A stretch of DNA of 44,246 nucleotides from assembly GCA_024279675.1 (NCBI GenBank), contig JAJRRG010000225.1, forward strand, positions 1-44,246. Direction: 5' to 3'. Of the stretch, positions 30,668 to 39,690 are shown one piece after another. The notes under the pieces were generated by a model. It saw only the letters and a program-made list of their open reading frames with translations. It was not told the origin of the DNA and searched no databases. Source of the DNA: Alphaproteobacteria bacterium (lineage in GTDB: Bacteria; Pseudomonadota; Alphaproteobacteria; Rhizobiales; Devosiaceae). Within the stretch, counting starts at the first letter, position 1. Every line of letters starts with the position of its first letter. The position numbers were made by a program, and so were the translations under genes.

Positions 30668-32271
30668 GCCTGCTCACCATAAAAGACCTGTCCTTAAAAA
30701 TCGGAGATGCGGAAATTCTTGAGGACGTTGATCTGTCTGTCGATGCGGGGGAAATTCTTGGCATTATCGGGGAAAGCGGGTCGGGGAAATCCATGACTGC
30801 GTTGTCAATAATGCAACTTTTGCCCTCAGGCTCCACAAGTGCAGGCTCGATTCGGCTGGATGGGGAAGAATTGCTGGATAGAAACGAAAAGCAAATGTGT
30901 GCTCTTCGTGGTAACGATATCGGAATGATTTTTCAGGAACCGATGACGGCGCTTAATCCAGTCAAAACCATTGGCGATCAGGTGGCGGAGACCATTCTTA
31001 TTCATGGTAGTGCATCACGGGGTGAAGCGCGTGAAATTGCGCAGCAAACCCTTGAACGGGTAGAATTGCCTGCGGACAAATTTCCCATGGGACGATACCC
31101 GCACGAACTTTCGGGGGGGCAACGCCAACGGGTGGTGATTGCCATGGCGATTGCTTTGCGTCCCCGCCTGCTGATTGCCGACGAGCCAACAACGGCCCTT
31201 GATGTGACCACACAGGCGCAGATTTTAACTCTGTTGAAAAAATTGGTAGATGAGGATGGGATGGGGCTTATTCTCATTACCCATGATTTAGCCGTCGTCG
31301 CTGACTTGGCTGACCACATTGCGATTATGCAAAAGGGTGTTGTGGTTGAAGCTGGGGAAACGCTGAGTGTTTTTCGCCATATGCAACACCCTTATTCCAA
31401 GACGCTTTTTTCTGCCTCCAACCATGTGCCAAAACGCGCCGCAAATCGCACAATTGATCGGGATGATATTGTACTTCGCGTCAATGGGGTTGTGCGGGAT
31501 TATCCGGGACAGCGGGTTTCTTTGTTCAAGAAACCAGAGGCGTTTCGTGCGGTGGATAATGTGAGTTTTTCCATTGGTCGAGGGGAAAATGTTGGCCTTG
31601 TGGGGGAAAGCGGATGCGGGAAATCCACATTAACGCGGTCTATTCTGGGCCTCAATCCTATTCAGGGCGGTGAAATTGATTTGTTTGGACAGCCCGTTAA
31701 CACAGATATGCCCAATTCTCTTCGGGCCGGTATTCAGGTGGTGTTTCAAGATCCCTATGGTAGTTTTAATCCGCGCTGGAAGGTTGATCGTCTGGTGTCT
31801 GAACCCTTTTATTTGATGGGCAGTTTTCCCAAAGATACCCATCAACGGGTGGCTAAAGCGCTGGTTGAAGTGGGTATGGAAGAGGCGGATATGGATAAAT
31901 ATATCCATGAGTTTTCCGGGGGACAACGCCAGCGTATCGCCATTGCCCGGGCGTTGATATTGGAACCTGACCTTATTGTGCTGGATGAAGCGGTTTCGGC
32001 ACTCGATGTTTCTATCCGGGCGCAAATTCTAGATTTGTTGGCCGAGCTTTCTGACAGGCTTGGATTGTCTTATTTGTTTATCTCCCATGACCTTGGGGTG
32101 GTGCGTGCCATCACAGATCGGGTGTTGGTAATGCGCGACGGGGTAATTGTTGAGGAAGGGGATTCGCAAGATGTGTTTAATAATCCCCAGCACGAATATA
32201 CCAAAGCCTTGCTTGGCGCGGCGCCAGACATTGAGCAAGCCTTGGCTGCGCGGGAAAGCGCTAAGAACTAA
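30664..32271 (+). CDS. Fused DppD-DppF-type ABC transporter ATPase (two nucleotide-binding domains)
   Basis: A 535-residue cytoplasmic protein with two complete ATPase domains. Domain 1 (about 1-260) has Walker A GESGSGKSM, signature LSGGQRQRVV and Walker B LLIADEPTTALDV. Domain 2 (about 275-535) has Walker A GESGCGKST, signature FSGGQRQRIA and Walker B LIVLDEAVSALDV. The oligopeptide-type QDPYGSFNPRW segment is in domain 2. One polypeptide therefore supplies both ATP sites for the DppBC-like permeases. Such fusions are common for family 5 importers in alphaproteobacteria. Both domains look catalytically competent. Confidence 0.94.
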   Translation: MSLLTIKDLSLKIGDAEILEDVDLSVDAGEILGIIGESGSGKSMTALSIMQLLPSGSTSAGSIRLDGEELLDRNEKQMCALRGNDIGMIFQEPMTALNPVKTIGDQVAETILIHGSASRGEAREIAQQTLERVELPADKFPMGRYPHELSGGQRQRVVIAMAIALRPRLLIADEPTTALDVTTQAQILTLLKKLVDEDGMGLILITHDLAVVADLADHIAIMQKGVVVEAGETLSVFRHMQHPYSKTLFSASNHVPKRAANRTIDRDDIVLRVNGVVRDYPGQRVSLFKKPEAFRAVDNVSFSIGRGENVGLVGESGCGKSTLTRSILGLNPIQGGEIDLFGQPVNTDMPNSLRAGIQVVFQDPYGSFNPRWKVDRLVSEPFYLMGSFPKDTHQRVAKALVEVGMEEADMDKYIHEFSGGQRQRIAIARALILEPDLIVLDEAVSALDVSIRAQILDLLAELSDRLGLSYLFISHDLGVVRAITDRVLVMRDGVIVEEGDSQDVFNNPQHEYTKALLGAAPDIEQALAARESAKN

Positions 32272-32358
32272 AGCTGTGGACTTATAAATTGTGGATTTGG
32301 GTTTTTAACCTTGGGTAGGGCCGGGTGAAATTTCATGTTACTTAAAGAGGATATTCAG

Positions 32359-33801
32359 ATGTGGTTTGATACCGATAAATGCTTCATTGCCGGGGAATGG
32401 GTTGATGCGATTGCGGGGCAGGTTCTTGAACTGGAAAACCCATCGGATGGGTCAGTTATTTGTAAAATCGCCCGGGGGGAAGTTACAGATATTGACCGGG
32501 CCGTGAAGGCGGCCCGGGCAGCCCTTCACGGAGATTGGGGCAAAATGAGCGCCGTAGAACGCGGGCGTATCCTCACAAAGATGGGAATTCTGGTGCTGGA
32601 GCGTGTCGATGAGTTGGCCAAAATGGAAGCTCAGGATGTGGGCAAGCCTTTAACCCAGGCCCGTGCGGATGCGGTGGCACTTGCCCGGTATATGGAATTT
32701 TACGGGGGCGCGTGTGACAAGGTTCACGGTGAAACCATCCCCTATCTGGATGGCTACACGGTTTATACGATGCGCGAACCCCATGGGGTCACCGGGCATA
32801 TTGTCCCCTGGAATTATCCGATGCAGATTATTGGTCGCTCGGTGGGGGCGGCTTTGGCCATGGGTAATGCATGTGTCTTAAAACCTGCCGAAGAAGCGTG
32901 TCTGACTGCGCTGGCATTTGTTGATATTGCGCGCGAGGCCGGTTTGCCCGCCGGGGCGCTGAATGTGGTGCCGGGGCTTGGCAGCGAGGCGGGGGCGGCG
33001 CTTACGGCACACCCCGATGTCAATCACCTTTCGTTCACCGGCTCTGTGGGTGTTGGTACATTGGTTCAGGCGGCGGCGGCAAACAACATCGTGCCTGTGA
33101 CCCTTGAACTTGGGGGAAAATCCCCACAAATCGTGTTTGATGATGCGGACTTGGATGCGGCCCTGCCATTTCTGGTCAATGCGGGAGTGCAAAATGCAGG
33201 GCAGACCTGCTCGGCATCCTCTCGTATTTTGATGCAGGCAGGGATTTATGACAAATTGCTGGCGATGATGGTGGCCAAATATGAAGCGCTAAAGGTCGGC
33301 CCGGCGGAGGCTGATCTAAATGTGGGGCCGCTGATTTCGGGGCGGCAAAAGGATATTGTTACCGGTTTTTTGAGCCAAGTCGAAGGCAATGCAAAAGTGG
33401 TCGCGCGTGGGAGCATTGTTTCTGATGCGCCAGCCAACGGGCATTATGTGGCGCCGGCATTGATTGCCGGTGTTGAAGCTTCCCATGCCTTGGCTCAGGA
33501 TGAAATTTTTGGCCCTGTGCAGGTGGTTATTCGCTTTGAAACCGAAGAAGAGGCGATTGCCATCGCCAATGGCACGGACTACGGGTTGGTTGCGGGGATC
33601 TGGACGCGCGATGGGGCGCGGCAAATGCGGCTGGCCAAGGCCATCCGCTCGGGGCAGGTTTTCATCAATAATTATGGGGCCGGGGGCGGTGTTGAACTTC
33701 CTTTTGGCGGCATGGGAAAGTCAGGTCATGGGCGTGAAAAAGGTTTCGAGGCGCTCTATGGATTTTCCGTTGTGAAGACTGTTGCTGCGTTTCACGGATA
33801 G
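32359..33801 (+). CDS. NAD(P)-dependent aldehyde dehydrogenase
   Basis: A 480-residue cytoplasmic enzyme oxidising an aldehyde to the carboxylate. Conserved parts: VPWNYPMQIIGRSVGAAL, the cofactor motif FTGSVGVG, the general-base Glu in TLELGGKSPQIV, and the nucleophilic Cys in NAGQTCSASSR. The C-terminal PFGGMGKSGHGREKG is normal. The start is the ATG at 32359 with AGAGGA upstream; the ORF-track start at 32335 is unsupported. It follows the transporter ATPase by 87 bases on the same strand, and is likely the last metabolic step of this uptake cluster. The specific aldehyde (for example an aminoaldehyde) is not determined. Confidence 0.93.
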   Translation: MWFDTDKCFIAGEWVDAIAGQVLELENPSDGSVICKIARGEVTDIDRAVKAARAALHGDWGKMSAVERGRILTKMGILVLERVDELAKMEAQDVGKPLTQARADAVALARYMEFYGGACDKVHGETIPYLDGYTVYTMREPHGVTGHIVPWNYPMQIIGRSVGAALAMGNACVLKPAEEACLTALAFVDIAREAGLPAGALNVVPGLGSEAGAALTAHPDVNHLSFTGSVGVGTLVQAAAANNIVPVTLELGGKSPQIVFDDADLDAALPFLVNAGVQNAGQTCSASSRILMQAGIYDKLLAMMVAKYEALKVGPAEADLNVGPLISGRQKDIVTGFLSQVEGNAKVVARGSIVSDAPANGHYVAPALIAGVEASHALAQDEIFGPVQVVIRFETEEEAIAIANGTDYGLVAGIWTRDGARQMRLAKAIRSGQVFINNYGAGGGVELPFGGMGKSGHGREKGFEALYGFSVVKTVAAFHG

Positions 33802-33807
33802 GGGATA

Positions 33808-34971
33808 GTGCGCCCTTTATCCATATCAAACAGGGATGCCCGCCGGCTCTGGTTGTGGACGAATGGGCTGGCCAAATCACCCACCGGTGCGTTTGATCTC
33901 ATCACATTGATTAAGCGTTTGGGTTTTGTGCAAATTGATACCATTCGCAATGTGACGCGTGCACATCATCATATCTTATGGAGCCGCAACCAGAATTATC
34001 GCGAGAAAATGCTCTGGCGAGAACTGCATGAAACCCGTGCCTTGTTCGAGCATTTCACCCATGATGCTTCGCTTATTCCGATGGAATTTTACCCCATGTG
34101 GCGGCGGCGCTATCGCTTGATGGGGGAAAAAGTTATGGCCAATAAATGGTATCGCTCAGATCTTTCTCCCTCTGAGGTGATAGCTATAAAGGCCCGAATT
34201 GAAAAGGAAGGGCCGCTTTCAACCCATGCCTTCGATACTAAAATCAAAGGTAAGAAAGCCATGTGGGCCCGTCCGCCCCATAGAAAAGTGCTGGACCAAA
34301 TGTGGTATGCGGGGGAGTTGGCAACTTCAAGACGGGAGAATTTCGTTAAATACTATGATTTGGGAAGCCGCGTTTTTCCCGCCGAACTGCAAGCAATTGA
34401 ACATAGTGATCAAACTCAGATTGACTATCTGTGCGCCGGGGCGCTGGATCGTCTGACCTTTGCAAGTGTTGGAGATATTCAGCGGTTTTGGGATGGTGTG
34501 AACGCGCGTGAGGCGCGGGCCTGGGTTGAAAGCCAAACCGATTTGGTGCCAGTGGAAATAGAAGGTGCGAACAAGGCGACCTTTCTTGCTTTGGCACCTG
34601 CGGATATTGAACAAAGACTAGCTGAAGCGCCAGAACCAAGCTCACGGATGCGCATTATCAATCCGTTTGATCCGGCAATCCGTGACCGTAATCGGCTTGA
34701 ACGTCTGTTTGGTTTTGAGTACCGCAATGAAATGTTTGTCCCCAAAGACAAGCGTATCTGGGGATATTATGTGTACCCTTTGTTAGAGGGTACACGGTTT
34801 GTGGGGCGCATAGAAATCAAAGCCGACCGGGCAAAAGGGGAGATGTACGTCACAGGGTTTTGGCCCGAATCGGGTGTCAAATGGTCAAAAGCCCGTCAGG
34901 AAAAGTTGAACGCCGAATTGGATCGATTCGCACGGTTTGTCGGATTGAGTGTTGAGAATTTTGCCGGGTAA
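33808..34971 (+). CDS. YcaQ-family DNA interstrand-crosslink glycosylase (winged-helix)
   Basis: A 387-residue protein of the HTH_42/AlkZ superfamily. The motif RLGFVQIDTIRNVTRAHHHI with the Gln-x-Asp (QID) triad is that of the YcaQ/AlkX branch, whose glycosylases unhook alkylated bases including crosslinks; AlkZ proteins carry Gln-x-Gln. The family segments LLWRELHETRALFEHFTHDA (seen here as MLWRELHETRALFEHF), NPFDPAIRDRNRLERLFGFEY and GRIEIKADRAKGEM are all present. It starts with GTG, six bases after the aldehyde dehydrogenase stop, with a GGGGATA ribosome site. Its presence in a nutrient operon may be incidental. Full length, so presumably active. Confidence 0.88.
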   Translation: MRPLSISNRDARRLWLWTNGLAKSPTGAFDLITLIKRLGFVQIDTIRNVTRAHHHILWSRNQNYREKMLWRELHETRALFEHFTHDASLIPMEFYPMWRRRYRLMGEKVMANKWYRSDLSPSEVIAIKARIEKEGPLSTHAFDTKIKGKKAMWARPPHRKVLDQMWYAGELATSRRENFVKYYDLGSRVFPAELQAIEHSDQTQIDYLCAGALDRLTFASVGDIQRFWDGVNAREARAWVESQTDLVPVEIEGANKATFLALAPADIEQRLAEAPEPSSRMRIINPFDPAIRDRNRLERLFGFEYRNEMFVPKDKRIWGYYVYPLLEGTRFVGRIEIKADRAKGEMYVTGFWPESGVKWSKARQEKLNAELDRFARFVGLSVENFAG

Positions 34972-34993
34972 TTCTGCTTTGTAATTCTGCTTT
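34968..34993 (+). repeat. 13-base tandem duplication at the ycaQ-like stop codon
   Basis: GTAATTCTGCTTT occurs twice head to tail (34968-34980, 34981-34993). The first copy contains the TAA stop codon of the glycosylase gene. Probably a recent replication slippage, with no effect on the protein. Confidence 0.8.
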
Positions 34994-35009
34994 TCCCTTG
35001 ATGCCTTTA

Positions 35010-35624
35010 CTAATTGGCGTGGGGGTTACCCCCCGTTGCCATCATCCAGTGATGGGCCTGGTGGTGCATGCCGCTGGCCAACACCCCATAAAAGCCGAGT
35101 GCGTTGAGTTTGGCTATGTCAGCCTCAGGCACCATGACCGTCATTATTGCCCCGTTTTCAATGATTTCAGTGCTATAATTCCAGTCACCAACACCGTTCA
35201 TGACACTGGCGTGGGCTTCAACCATACGTTTGATTGACGGGGAAACATATGGCGCGCCCGTAATAGTGAATTTCAACCCGCCTGAAACTGTCTCAACGCT
35301 TGCAACGGAATCAATGGTAACGATGTCCATGTCGCGCAAATGTTCACGCAGACCTGCAATGTTAACCGTTGACCAATTTGTGTCGGGTTCAGCTTCCAGT
35401 TTTGCAACAATTTCCGCAATGGCGGCAAAGGCACCTTGTCCCGGTTCGCTGACGGCACTTGTTTTCATGCCAGTTTCATCCATGGAGTATTGCATTTGAT
35501 CATGATCCATAGTTTCCGCCTCTACATATAGGCTTGGTGTATCCGCCGGGATTGTGAGATTACCTTGTGCCAAAACCGGCATGGAAAGGGTTGTAAATAC
35601 AGTCAAGATCAAAATAGGACGCAT
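35010..35624 (-). CDS. Periplasmic protein with His/Met-rich C-terminus, unknown
   Basis: A 204-residue protein I cannot assign to a family. The start is the ATG at 35624 with GAGG six bases before it; the longer ORF includes non-signal sequence. Residues 1-19 (ending SMPVLAQ) are a Sec signal peptide. The body has a segment MDHDQMQYSMDETGM near residues 38-52 and ends with SGMHHQAHHWMM, both rich in His and Met, which is suggestive of metal binding (inference). A central part from GLREHLRDMDIVTIDS onward looks like alternating strands and helices. It is divergent from a short Crp/Fnr-like regulator 87 bases away, which may control it. Confidence 0.75.
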   Translation of the reverse strand: MRPILILTVFTTLSMPVLAQGNLTIPADTPSLYVEAETMDHDQMQYSMDETGMKTSAVSEPGQGAFAAIAEIVAKLEAEPDTNWSTVNIAGLREHLRDMDIVTIDSVASVETVSGGLKFTITGAPYVSPSIKRMVEAHASVMNGVGDWNYSTEIIENGAIMTVMVPEADIAKLNALGFYGVLASGMHHQAHHWMMATGGNPHAN

Positions 35625-35683
35625 GGGATACCTCGGGTTGGTTGAGCATTTGCCTAAGGATGGCACGGTAATGTGAATTGCGG

Positions 35684-35699
35684 CATGACAATAATCATG
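35684..35699. promoter_or_regulatory. Small palindrome in the divergent regulator/periplasmic-protein control region
   Basis: CATGA and TCATG flank CAATAA. It lies 12 bases before the regulator start chosen here. It could be the regulator's own operator, but the arms are short and this is weak evidence. Confidence 0.3.
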
Positions 35700-35711
35700 T
35701 TTGAGTTTTTT

Positions 35712-36242
35712 ATGACAAAAACCTTTTTAGATTATCTCACAGGATTAAATTTTGTTCTTAAAACAGTCTCGAAGGGGGCGTTGATTTTTGAGCGTGATGA
35801 TCCGGTTAGATCATTTTTTCAGGTTGAATCAGGGTTGGTGCATCTGGTGCGACGTCAGGAGGATGGAGTCGAGTTTATTCTTCAACGGGCATTGAGCGGC
35901 GATGCTCTGGGAGAGGCTTCTTTGTCGACACAAAACTATCATTGCTCGGCGGTGGCAATGGGGGCAACCAGGTTGCGGATTTATCAGGCATCACATGTTA
36001 ATGACCTACTGGCGCGGAATATCGAAGTGGCCCATGCCTTTGTGCATCATTTGGGAGTTGAGTTACGGCATGCGCGTCTTCGGGCGGAAATTGTCTCACT
36101 GCGCCGGGTTGCGGATCGACTGGATGCGTGGCTAGTTTGGCATAAGAATGACATGCCTGAAAAAGGGGAATGGCATCGCGTTGCGGCAGAGATTGGTGTC
36201 AGCCCGGAGGCCTTTTATCGGGAGCTTGCGCGGCGACGATAA
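35712..36242 (+). CDS. Short Crp/Fnr-family regulator lacking the C-terminal wing
   Basis: A 176-residue protein from the ATG at 35712; longer GTG or ATG starts (35673, 35685, 35697) are possible. Residues 1-105 are a cyclic-nucleotide-binding-type beta barrel (GALIFERDDPVRSFFQVESG, GDALGEASLST). A long dimer helix with RHARLRAEIVSLRRVADRLDAW follows. The last 25 residues, WHRVAAEIGVSPEAFYRELARRR, are a helix-turn-helix that ends right after the recognition helix; typical Crp proteins continue 20-30 residues into a wing. No conserved Fnr iron-sulfur cysteines are seen. It is divergent from the His/Met-rich periplasmic protein gene, its most likely target. Confidence 0.8.
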   Translation: MTKTFLDYLTGLNFVLKTVSKGALIFERDDPVRSFFQVESGLVHLVRRQEDGVEFILQRALSGDALGEASLSTQNYHCSAVAMGATRLRIYQASHVNDLLARNIEVAHAFVHHLGVELRHARLRAEIVSLRRVADRLDAWLVWHKNDMPEKGEWHRVAAEIGVSPEAFYRELARRR

Positions 36243-36288
36243 AGCGTGGCACTATCACGTGGATTTAATAGATGTTTTGGAAATTCAA

Positions 36289-37035
36289 ATGAGATTAGAG
36301 AATAAAACGGCCATTGTTACGGGCGGTGCGTCCGGTGTTGGGGCGGGTATTGTGCGCAAATTTGTAGCCGAAGGTGCGCGGGTGATGATCGCTGATATCA
36401 ATGGGGATGGGGCAAAGAAACTTGCAGATGAATTGGGTGATATGAGCATCGCGCAACAGGTGGATGTGGCCAGCGGGCCAAGCGTTGAAACCATGATGAA
36501 AGCTGCAACTAGTGCGTTTGGCCAAGTTGACATTGTGGTCAATAATGCTGGAATTACCCATTTGCCCAATGCGCTTGAGGAAATTTCTGAGGAAGATTTT
36601 GACCGAGTGTTGGCGGTGAACGCCAAATCGGTTTATCTCAGCGCAAAATATATTGTGCCCCATATGAAGGCGAACGGGTCGGGTGTGATTTTGAATGTGG
36701 CTTCTACCGCTGGGGTTTCTCCGCGCCCGCGCTTAAGCTGGTACAATGCATCCAAAGGCTGGATGATTACCGCCACTAAATCCATGGCCGTTGAGTTGGC
36801 TCCGGCGGGCATTCGTGTCAACGCGATCAATCCAGTGGCGGGGGAAACGCCGTTGCTAAAAACTTTTATGGGGGACGACACCCCAGAAATTCGTGCTAAA
36901 TTCCTCTCAACTATTCCCATTGGCCGGTTTTCCGAGCCTGAAGACATGGGCAATGCGGCGTGCTTTTTATGTTCGGATGAGGCCAGCATGATCACCGGAG
37001 TGGCCATGGAAGTGGACGGTGGGCGTTGCATTTGA
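36289..37035 (+). CDS. Short-chain dehydrogenase/reductase (classical SDR)
   Basis: A 248-residue NAD(P)-dependent oxidoreductase. Cofactor motif TGGASGVGAG (about 13-22), NNAG, catalytic Ser in LNVASTAGVSP, and YNASKG with the Tyr and Lys. The C-terminal GVAMEVDGGRCI is usual for FabG-like SDRs. The start is the ATG at 36289; the ORF-track extension to 36148 overlaps the regulator gene. It overlaps the cupin gene by four bases, so both are made as a unit. Substrate unknown. Confidence 0.9.
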   Translation: MRLENKTAIVTGGASGVGAGIVRKFVAEGARVMIADINGDGAKKLADELGDMSIAQQVDVASGPSVETMMKAATSAFGQVDIVVNNAGITHLPNALEEISEEDFDRVLAVNAKSVYLSAKYIVPHMKANGSGVILNVASTAGVSPRPRLSWYNASKGWMITATKSMAVELAPAGIRVNAINPVAGETPLLKTFMGDDTPEIRAKFLSTIPIGRFSEPEDMGNAACFLCSDEASMITGVAMEVDGGRCI

Positions 37036-37382
37036 CCAAGGTAAATCTCGCCGATAAATTATCCAAGTTTTCCGAACATTGGTCCCCAAAAATCGTTGCC
37101 AATTACAACGGCAATGATGTGATGGTGATCAAGGTGCAAGGGGAGTTTGTGTGGCATAGCCATGCGGAAACGGATGATTTGTTTCTGGTGCTTTCCGGCG
37201 AAATTGATATTGAATTGCGCGATCAAACTATCACACTTGGAGTGGGGGAAATGTTTGTGGTTCCCGCTGGCGTTGAACATCGGCCAGTTGCCAAACAAGA
37301 GGCGCACCTGTTGCTCATTGAACCGAGCGGTACGCCAAATACTGGGAATGTGAAAACCGCCGCATCAAAAGTGATAATCTAA
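37032..37382 (+). CDS. Small cupin-domain protein
   Basis: A 116-residue single-domain cupin. The metal-binding motif 1 is FVWHSHAETDDLFLVLSGEI and motif 2 is VPAGVEHRPVAK, giving His, Glu and His ligands. The start TTG at 37032 overlaps the SDR stop codon (TTGA); a TTG at 37026 is also in frame. Small cupins of this type are isomerases, dioxygenases or ligand sensors, and this one has no assigned substrate. It is co-expressed with the SDR. Confidence 0.85.
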   Translation: MTKVNLADKLSKFSEHWSPKIVANYNGNDVMVIKVQGEFVWHSHAETDDLFLVLSGEIDIELRDQTITLGVGEMFVVPAGVEHRPVAKQEAHLLLIEPSGTPNTGNVKTAASKVII

Positions 37383-37403
37383 CGATTTGGCTTCCGGCTT
37401 GAT

Positions 37404-38204
37404 TTAGAGCGGATGGCTGTCAAAAAAATCAACGATCAATTGACCAACGGCTTGGGGATTTTCCCAGTGAATGGAGTGAGCAATATTGTCCAACGTGATA
37501 AACGTTGCATGGGGAAGATTGCTCAGTGCAGATTTTACAACATCGGGGGGAAATGCCAGATCAAGCTCCCCGGTGACGGACAAAATCGGCGTGGTGATGG
37601 TGTCCAGATTTAGCGGTTTGATTGTCTTGAACATTTGCACTTGGCGCTGGAGATTTTCCGGGGATTGGCAATAGGTATAGGCGGCTGCCGATGCAGCTGT
37701 TGCATTTAGCGCTTCTTCAGAGGCAAAAAATCCGGGTGAAAACAGGGTGGGTAAAAGCAGTTTGAACCAGTCCGTTCGTGGCATATCGGATTTATATAGC
37801 TGGGTCATCTCTTCAAAATAGGTGATGGATTGGATGCTTGGAACAGTTGCTGCGGCCAACGTGACAAATGCACCGACACGTTCTGGATGAGTTTTGAGCA
37901 TTCTTAGCCCGATCAACCCGCCTAGGGAGTGACCCACGAGTTGGGTTTTTTCGATTTTGTAATGATCGAGCACGGCAATGGCATCCTCCACCATGTCGTC
38001 GATGGAAAAGTCGTCCCTTTGTAAGGTCGTTCGCCCGGCCCCACGATTGTCAAAGCTGATGAGTTGGTAGGCATCCCCAAGGCATGGTTTTAGAGGTGTC
38101 CAGCTTGCCACATCACTGGCCATGCCAGCGATCAAAAGCAAAGGTTCTCCTGTGCCCTCGGACTGGGTGAATAATTCAGCGTTGGGTACTGATAAGATTG
38201 ACAT
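37404..38204 (-). CDS. Alpha/beta-fold hydrolase
   Basis: A 266-residue hydrolase. The oxyanion-hole region is LLLIAGMASDVASW, the nucleophile elbow is LVGHSLGGLIGLRM, the acid is in GELDLAFPP, and the histidine in DNIAHSIHWENPQAV. Closest in style to 3-oxoadipate enol-lactonase/esterase-type proteins, but no pathway context supports that. The start at 38204 has a perfect GGAGG five bases upstream, better than the ATG at 38216. It is divergent from the TPR gene across 80 bases. Confidence 0.9.
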   Translation of the reverse strand: MSILSVPNAELFTQSEGTGEPLLLIAGMASDVASWTPLKPCLGDAYQLISFDNRGAGRTTLQRDDFSIDDMVEDAIAVLDHYKIEKTQLVGHSLGGLIGLRMLKTHPERVGAFVTLAAATVPSIQSITYFEEMTQLYKSDMPRTDWFKLLLPTLFSPGFFASEEALNATAASAAAYTYCQSPENLQRQVQMFKTIKPLNLDTITTPILSVTGELDLAFPPDVVKSALSNLPHATFITLDNIAHSIHWENPQAVGQLIVDFFDSHPL

Positions 38205-38284
38205 ATTTGCCTCCAATAAAATCTCTGATGGGCTTGGTAATTCCGCGCTCTAGGGGTAAACTCCTTAGCATAGTGGAGGATATA

Positions 38285-39640
38285 ATGGCACAGGATTATC
38301 TGGGGAATGAAGTTACGGGCGCGGGGGATGAAACTCTTGTGTGCATCAATGAATTTATTAGGGGTTTTTTGGGATATCAAAAATGCGCGGCCAATATTTT
38401 GGTGGCGGCGGATGATGATCCAGAATGTGTTTTGGCCAACACCTATGCCGGTTTTATCTGGATGTTTCTTGAGGCATGCGAAGCGCCGCAAAAAGCGATG
38501 AAGTATTTGATTCGTGCACAAAAAAATGCACACCTAGTGACGGAACGTGAGCAGATGTTAGTGCAAGTTCTGGCCCATTGGATTGCCAACGATATTCCTC
38601 AGGCCTTACGGGTTGGCGATGAAATTGCCCGTGCGTATCCGCGGGACTTGGCTTTGGTGAAGTTGCACAAATATTTCAGTTTTAATCAAGGTGACGCCGC
38701 GGCAATGCTGCGCATCGTCAATATTGTTGCGCCGCACAATCAGGGAAATGCAAACTTTCATGGCATGGCTGCCTTTGCCTATGAACAGTGCCATTTGTTG
38801 GATAAGGCAGAAATGTCGGCGCGAAAGTCGCTTGAACTTAATGCTGATGAACCGTGGGCCCAACATGCAATTGCCCATGTGATGTTGACGCAGGGGCGCA
38901 TCCGCGAGGGGGCGGACTTTATGAAAAAGTCTTGCACCTCATGGCAGGATTTAAGCTCGTTTATGTTTACCCACAATTGGTGGCATAGCGCATTGTTTGA
39001 CTTGTCTCTTGGCGATTATCAATCGGTTTTTAATACTTATGATAACAAAATTTGGGGTGTTGAAAAAGATTATTCACAGGACCAAATCGGCGCGGTGGCC
39101 ATGCTGGCGCGTATGGAAATCGCCGGGCTTGATGTGGGGGACCGTTGGGAGGATGTCGCCAGACACCTCAAGGCGCGGGCGACGGATACCGTGCAACCGT
39201 TTTTATCGATCCAATATTTATATGGCTTGGCACGCGCGGAATGTGATGAGGCGGATCAGTTGATGGCAGCGGTTGAAGACAAGGCCGCCACCGCTGACGA
39301 ATTTGAGCGGCATGCCTGGGCCAACGTTGCGCTGCCGGCCTGCCGGGGTGCATTGGCTCTGGCTCGGGGGGATGCACAAAAGGCTATTGCAAACCTAGAA
39401 ATAGCCTTGCCACGCATGGCGGCTATTGGGGGAAGCCATGCCCAACGTGACCTGTTTGAGCAATTATTGCTTGATGCGCATATGAAAAGCGGAAATTGGA
39501 GTATTGCCCAACAGATGATGGAAATGCGCCGGACGTTTGACCCGGACGGAGTGCCACTAAATAATATGCTGGCGGGGGTTTACGACAAGCTGGAATTGCC
39601 GCAAGAAGCTATTGAAGCGCGGGCACGTCATTATACCTGA
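38285..39640 (+). CDS. TTC38-like tetratricopeptide-repeat protein
   Basis: A 451-residue cytoplasmic, all-helical protein without a signal peptide. Blocks such as AIAHVMLTQGRIREGADFMK and THNWWHSALFDLSLGDYQSV match the tetratricopeptide repeat protein 38 family, found in bacteria and animals. Several TPR-type helix pairs are visible from about residue 60 to 440 (for example HLLDKAEMSARKSLELNADEP). The start is the ATG at 38285 with GGAGG upstream; the ORF-track start at 38198 runs into the divergent control region. The molecular role of the family is not established. Confidence 0.87.
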   Translation: MAQDYLGNEVTGAGDETLVCINEFIRGFLGYQKCAANILVAADDDPECVLANTYAGFIWMFLEACEAPQKAMKYLIRAQKNAHLVTEREQMLVQVLAHWIANDIPQALRVGDEIARAYPRDLALVKLHKYFSFNQGDAAAMLRIVNIVAPHNQGNANFHGMAAFAYEQCHLLDKAEMSARKSLELNADEPWAQHAIAHVMLTQGRIREGADFMKKSCTSWQDLSSFMFTHNWWHSALFDLSLGDYQSVFNTYDNKIWGVEKDYSQDQIGAVAMLARMEIAGLDVGDRWEDVARHLKARATDTVQPFLSIQYLYGLARAECDEADQLMAAVEDKAATADEFERHAWANVALPACRGALALARGDAQKAIANLEIALPRMAAIGGSHAQRDLFEQLLLDAHMKSGNWSIAQQMMEMRRTFDPDGVPLNNMLAGVYDKLELPQEAIEARARHYT

Positions 39641-39690
39641 CGCGATTCTATGACCGTCAAAAATTATTCTATGAGCGTGCGAAAGGGCCA

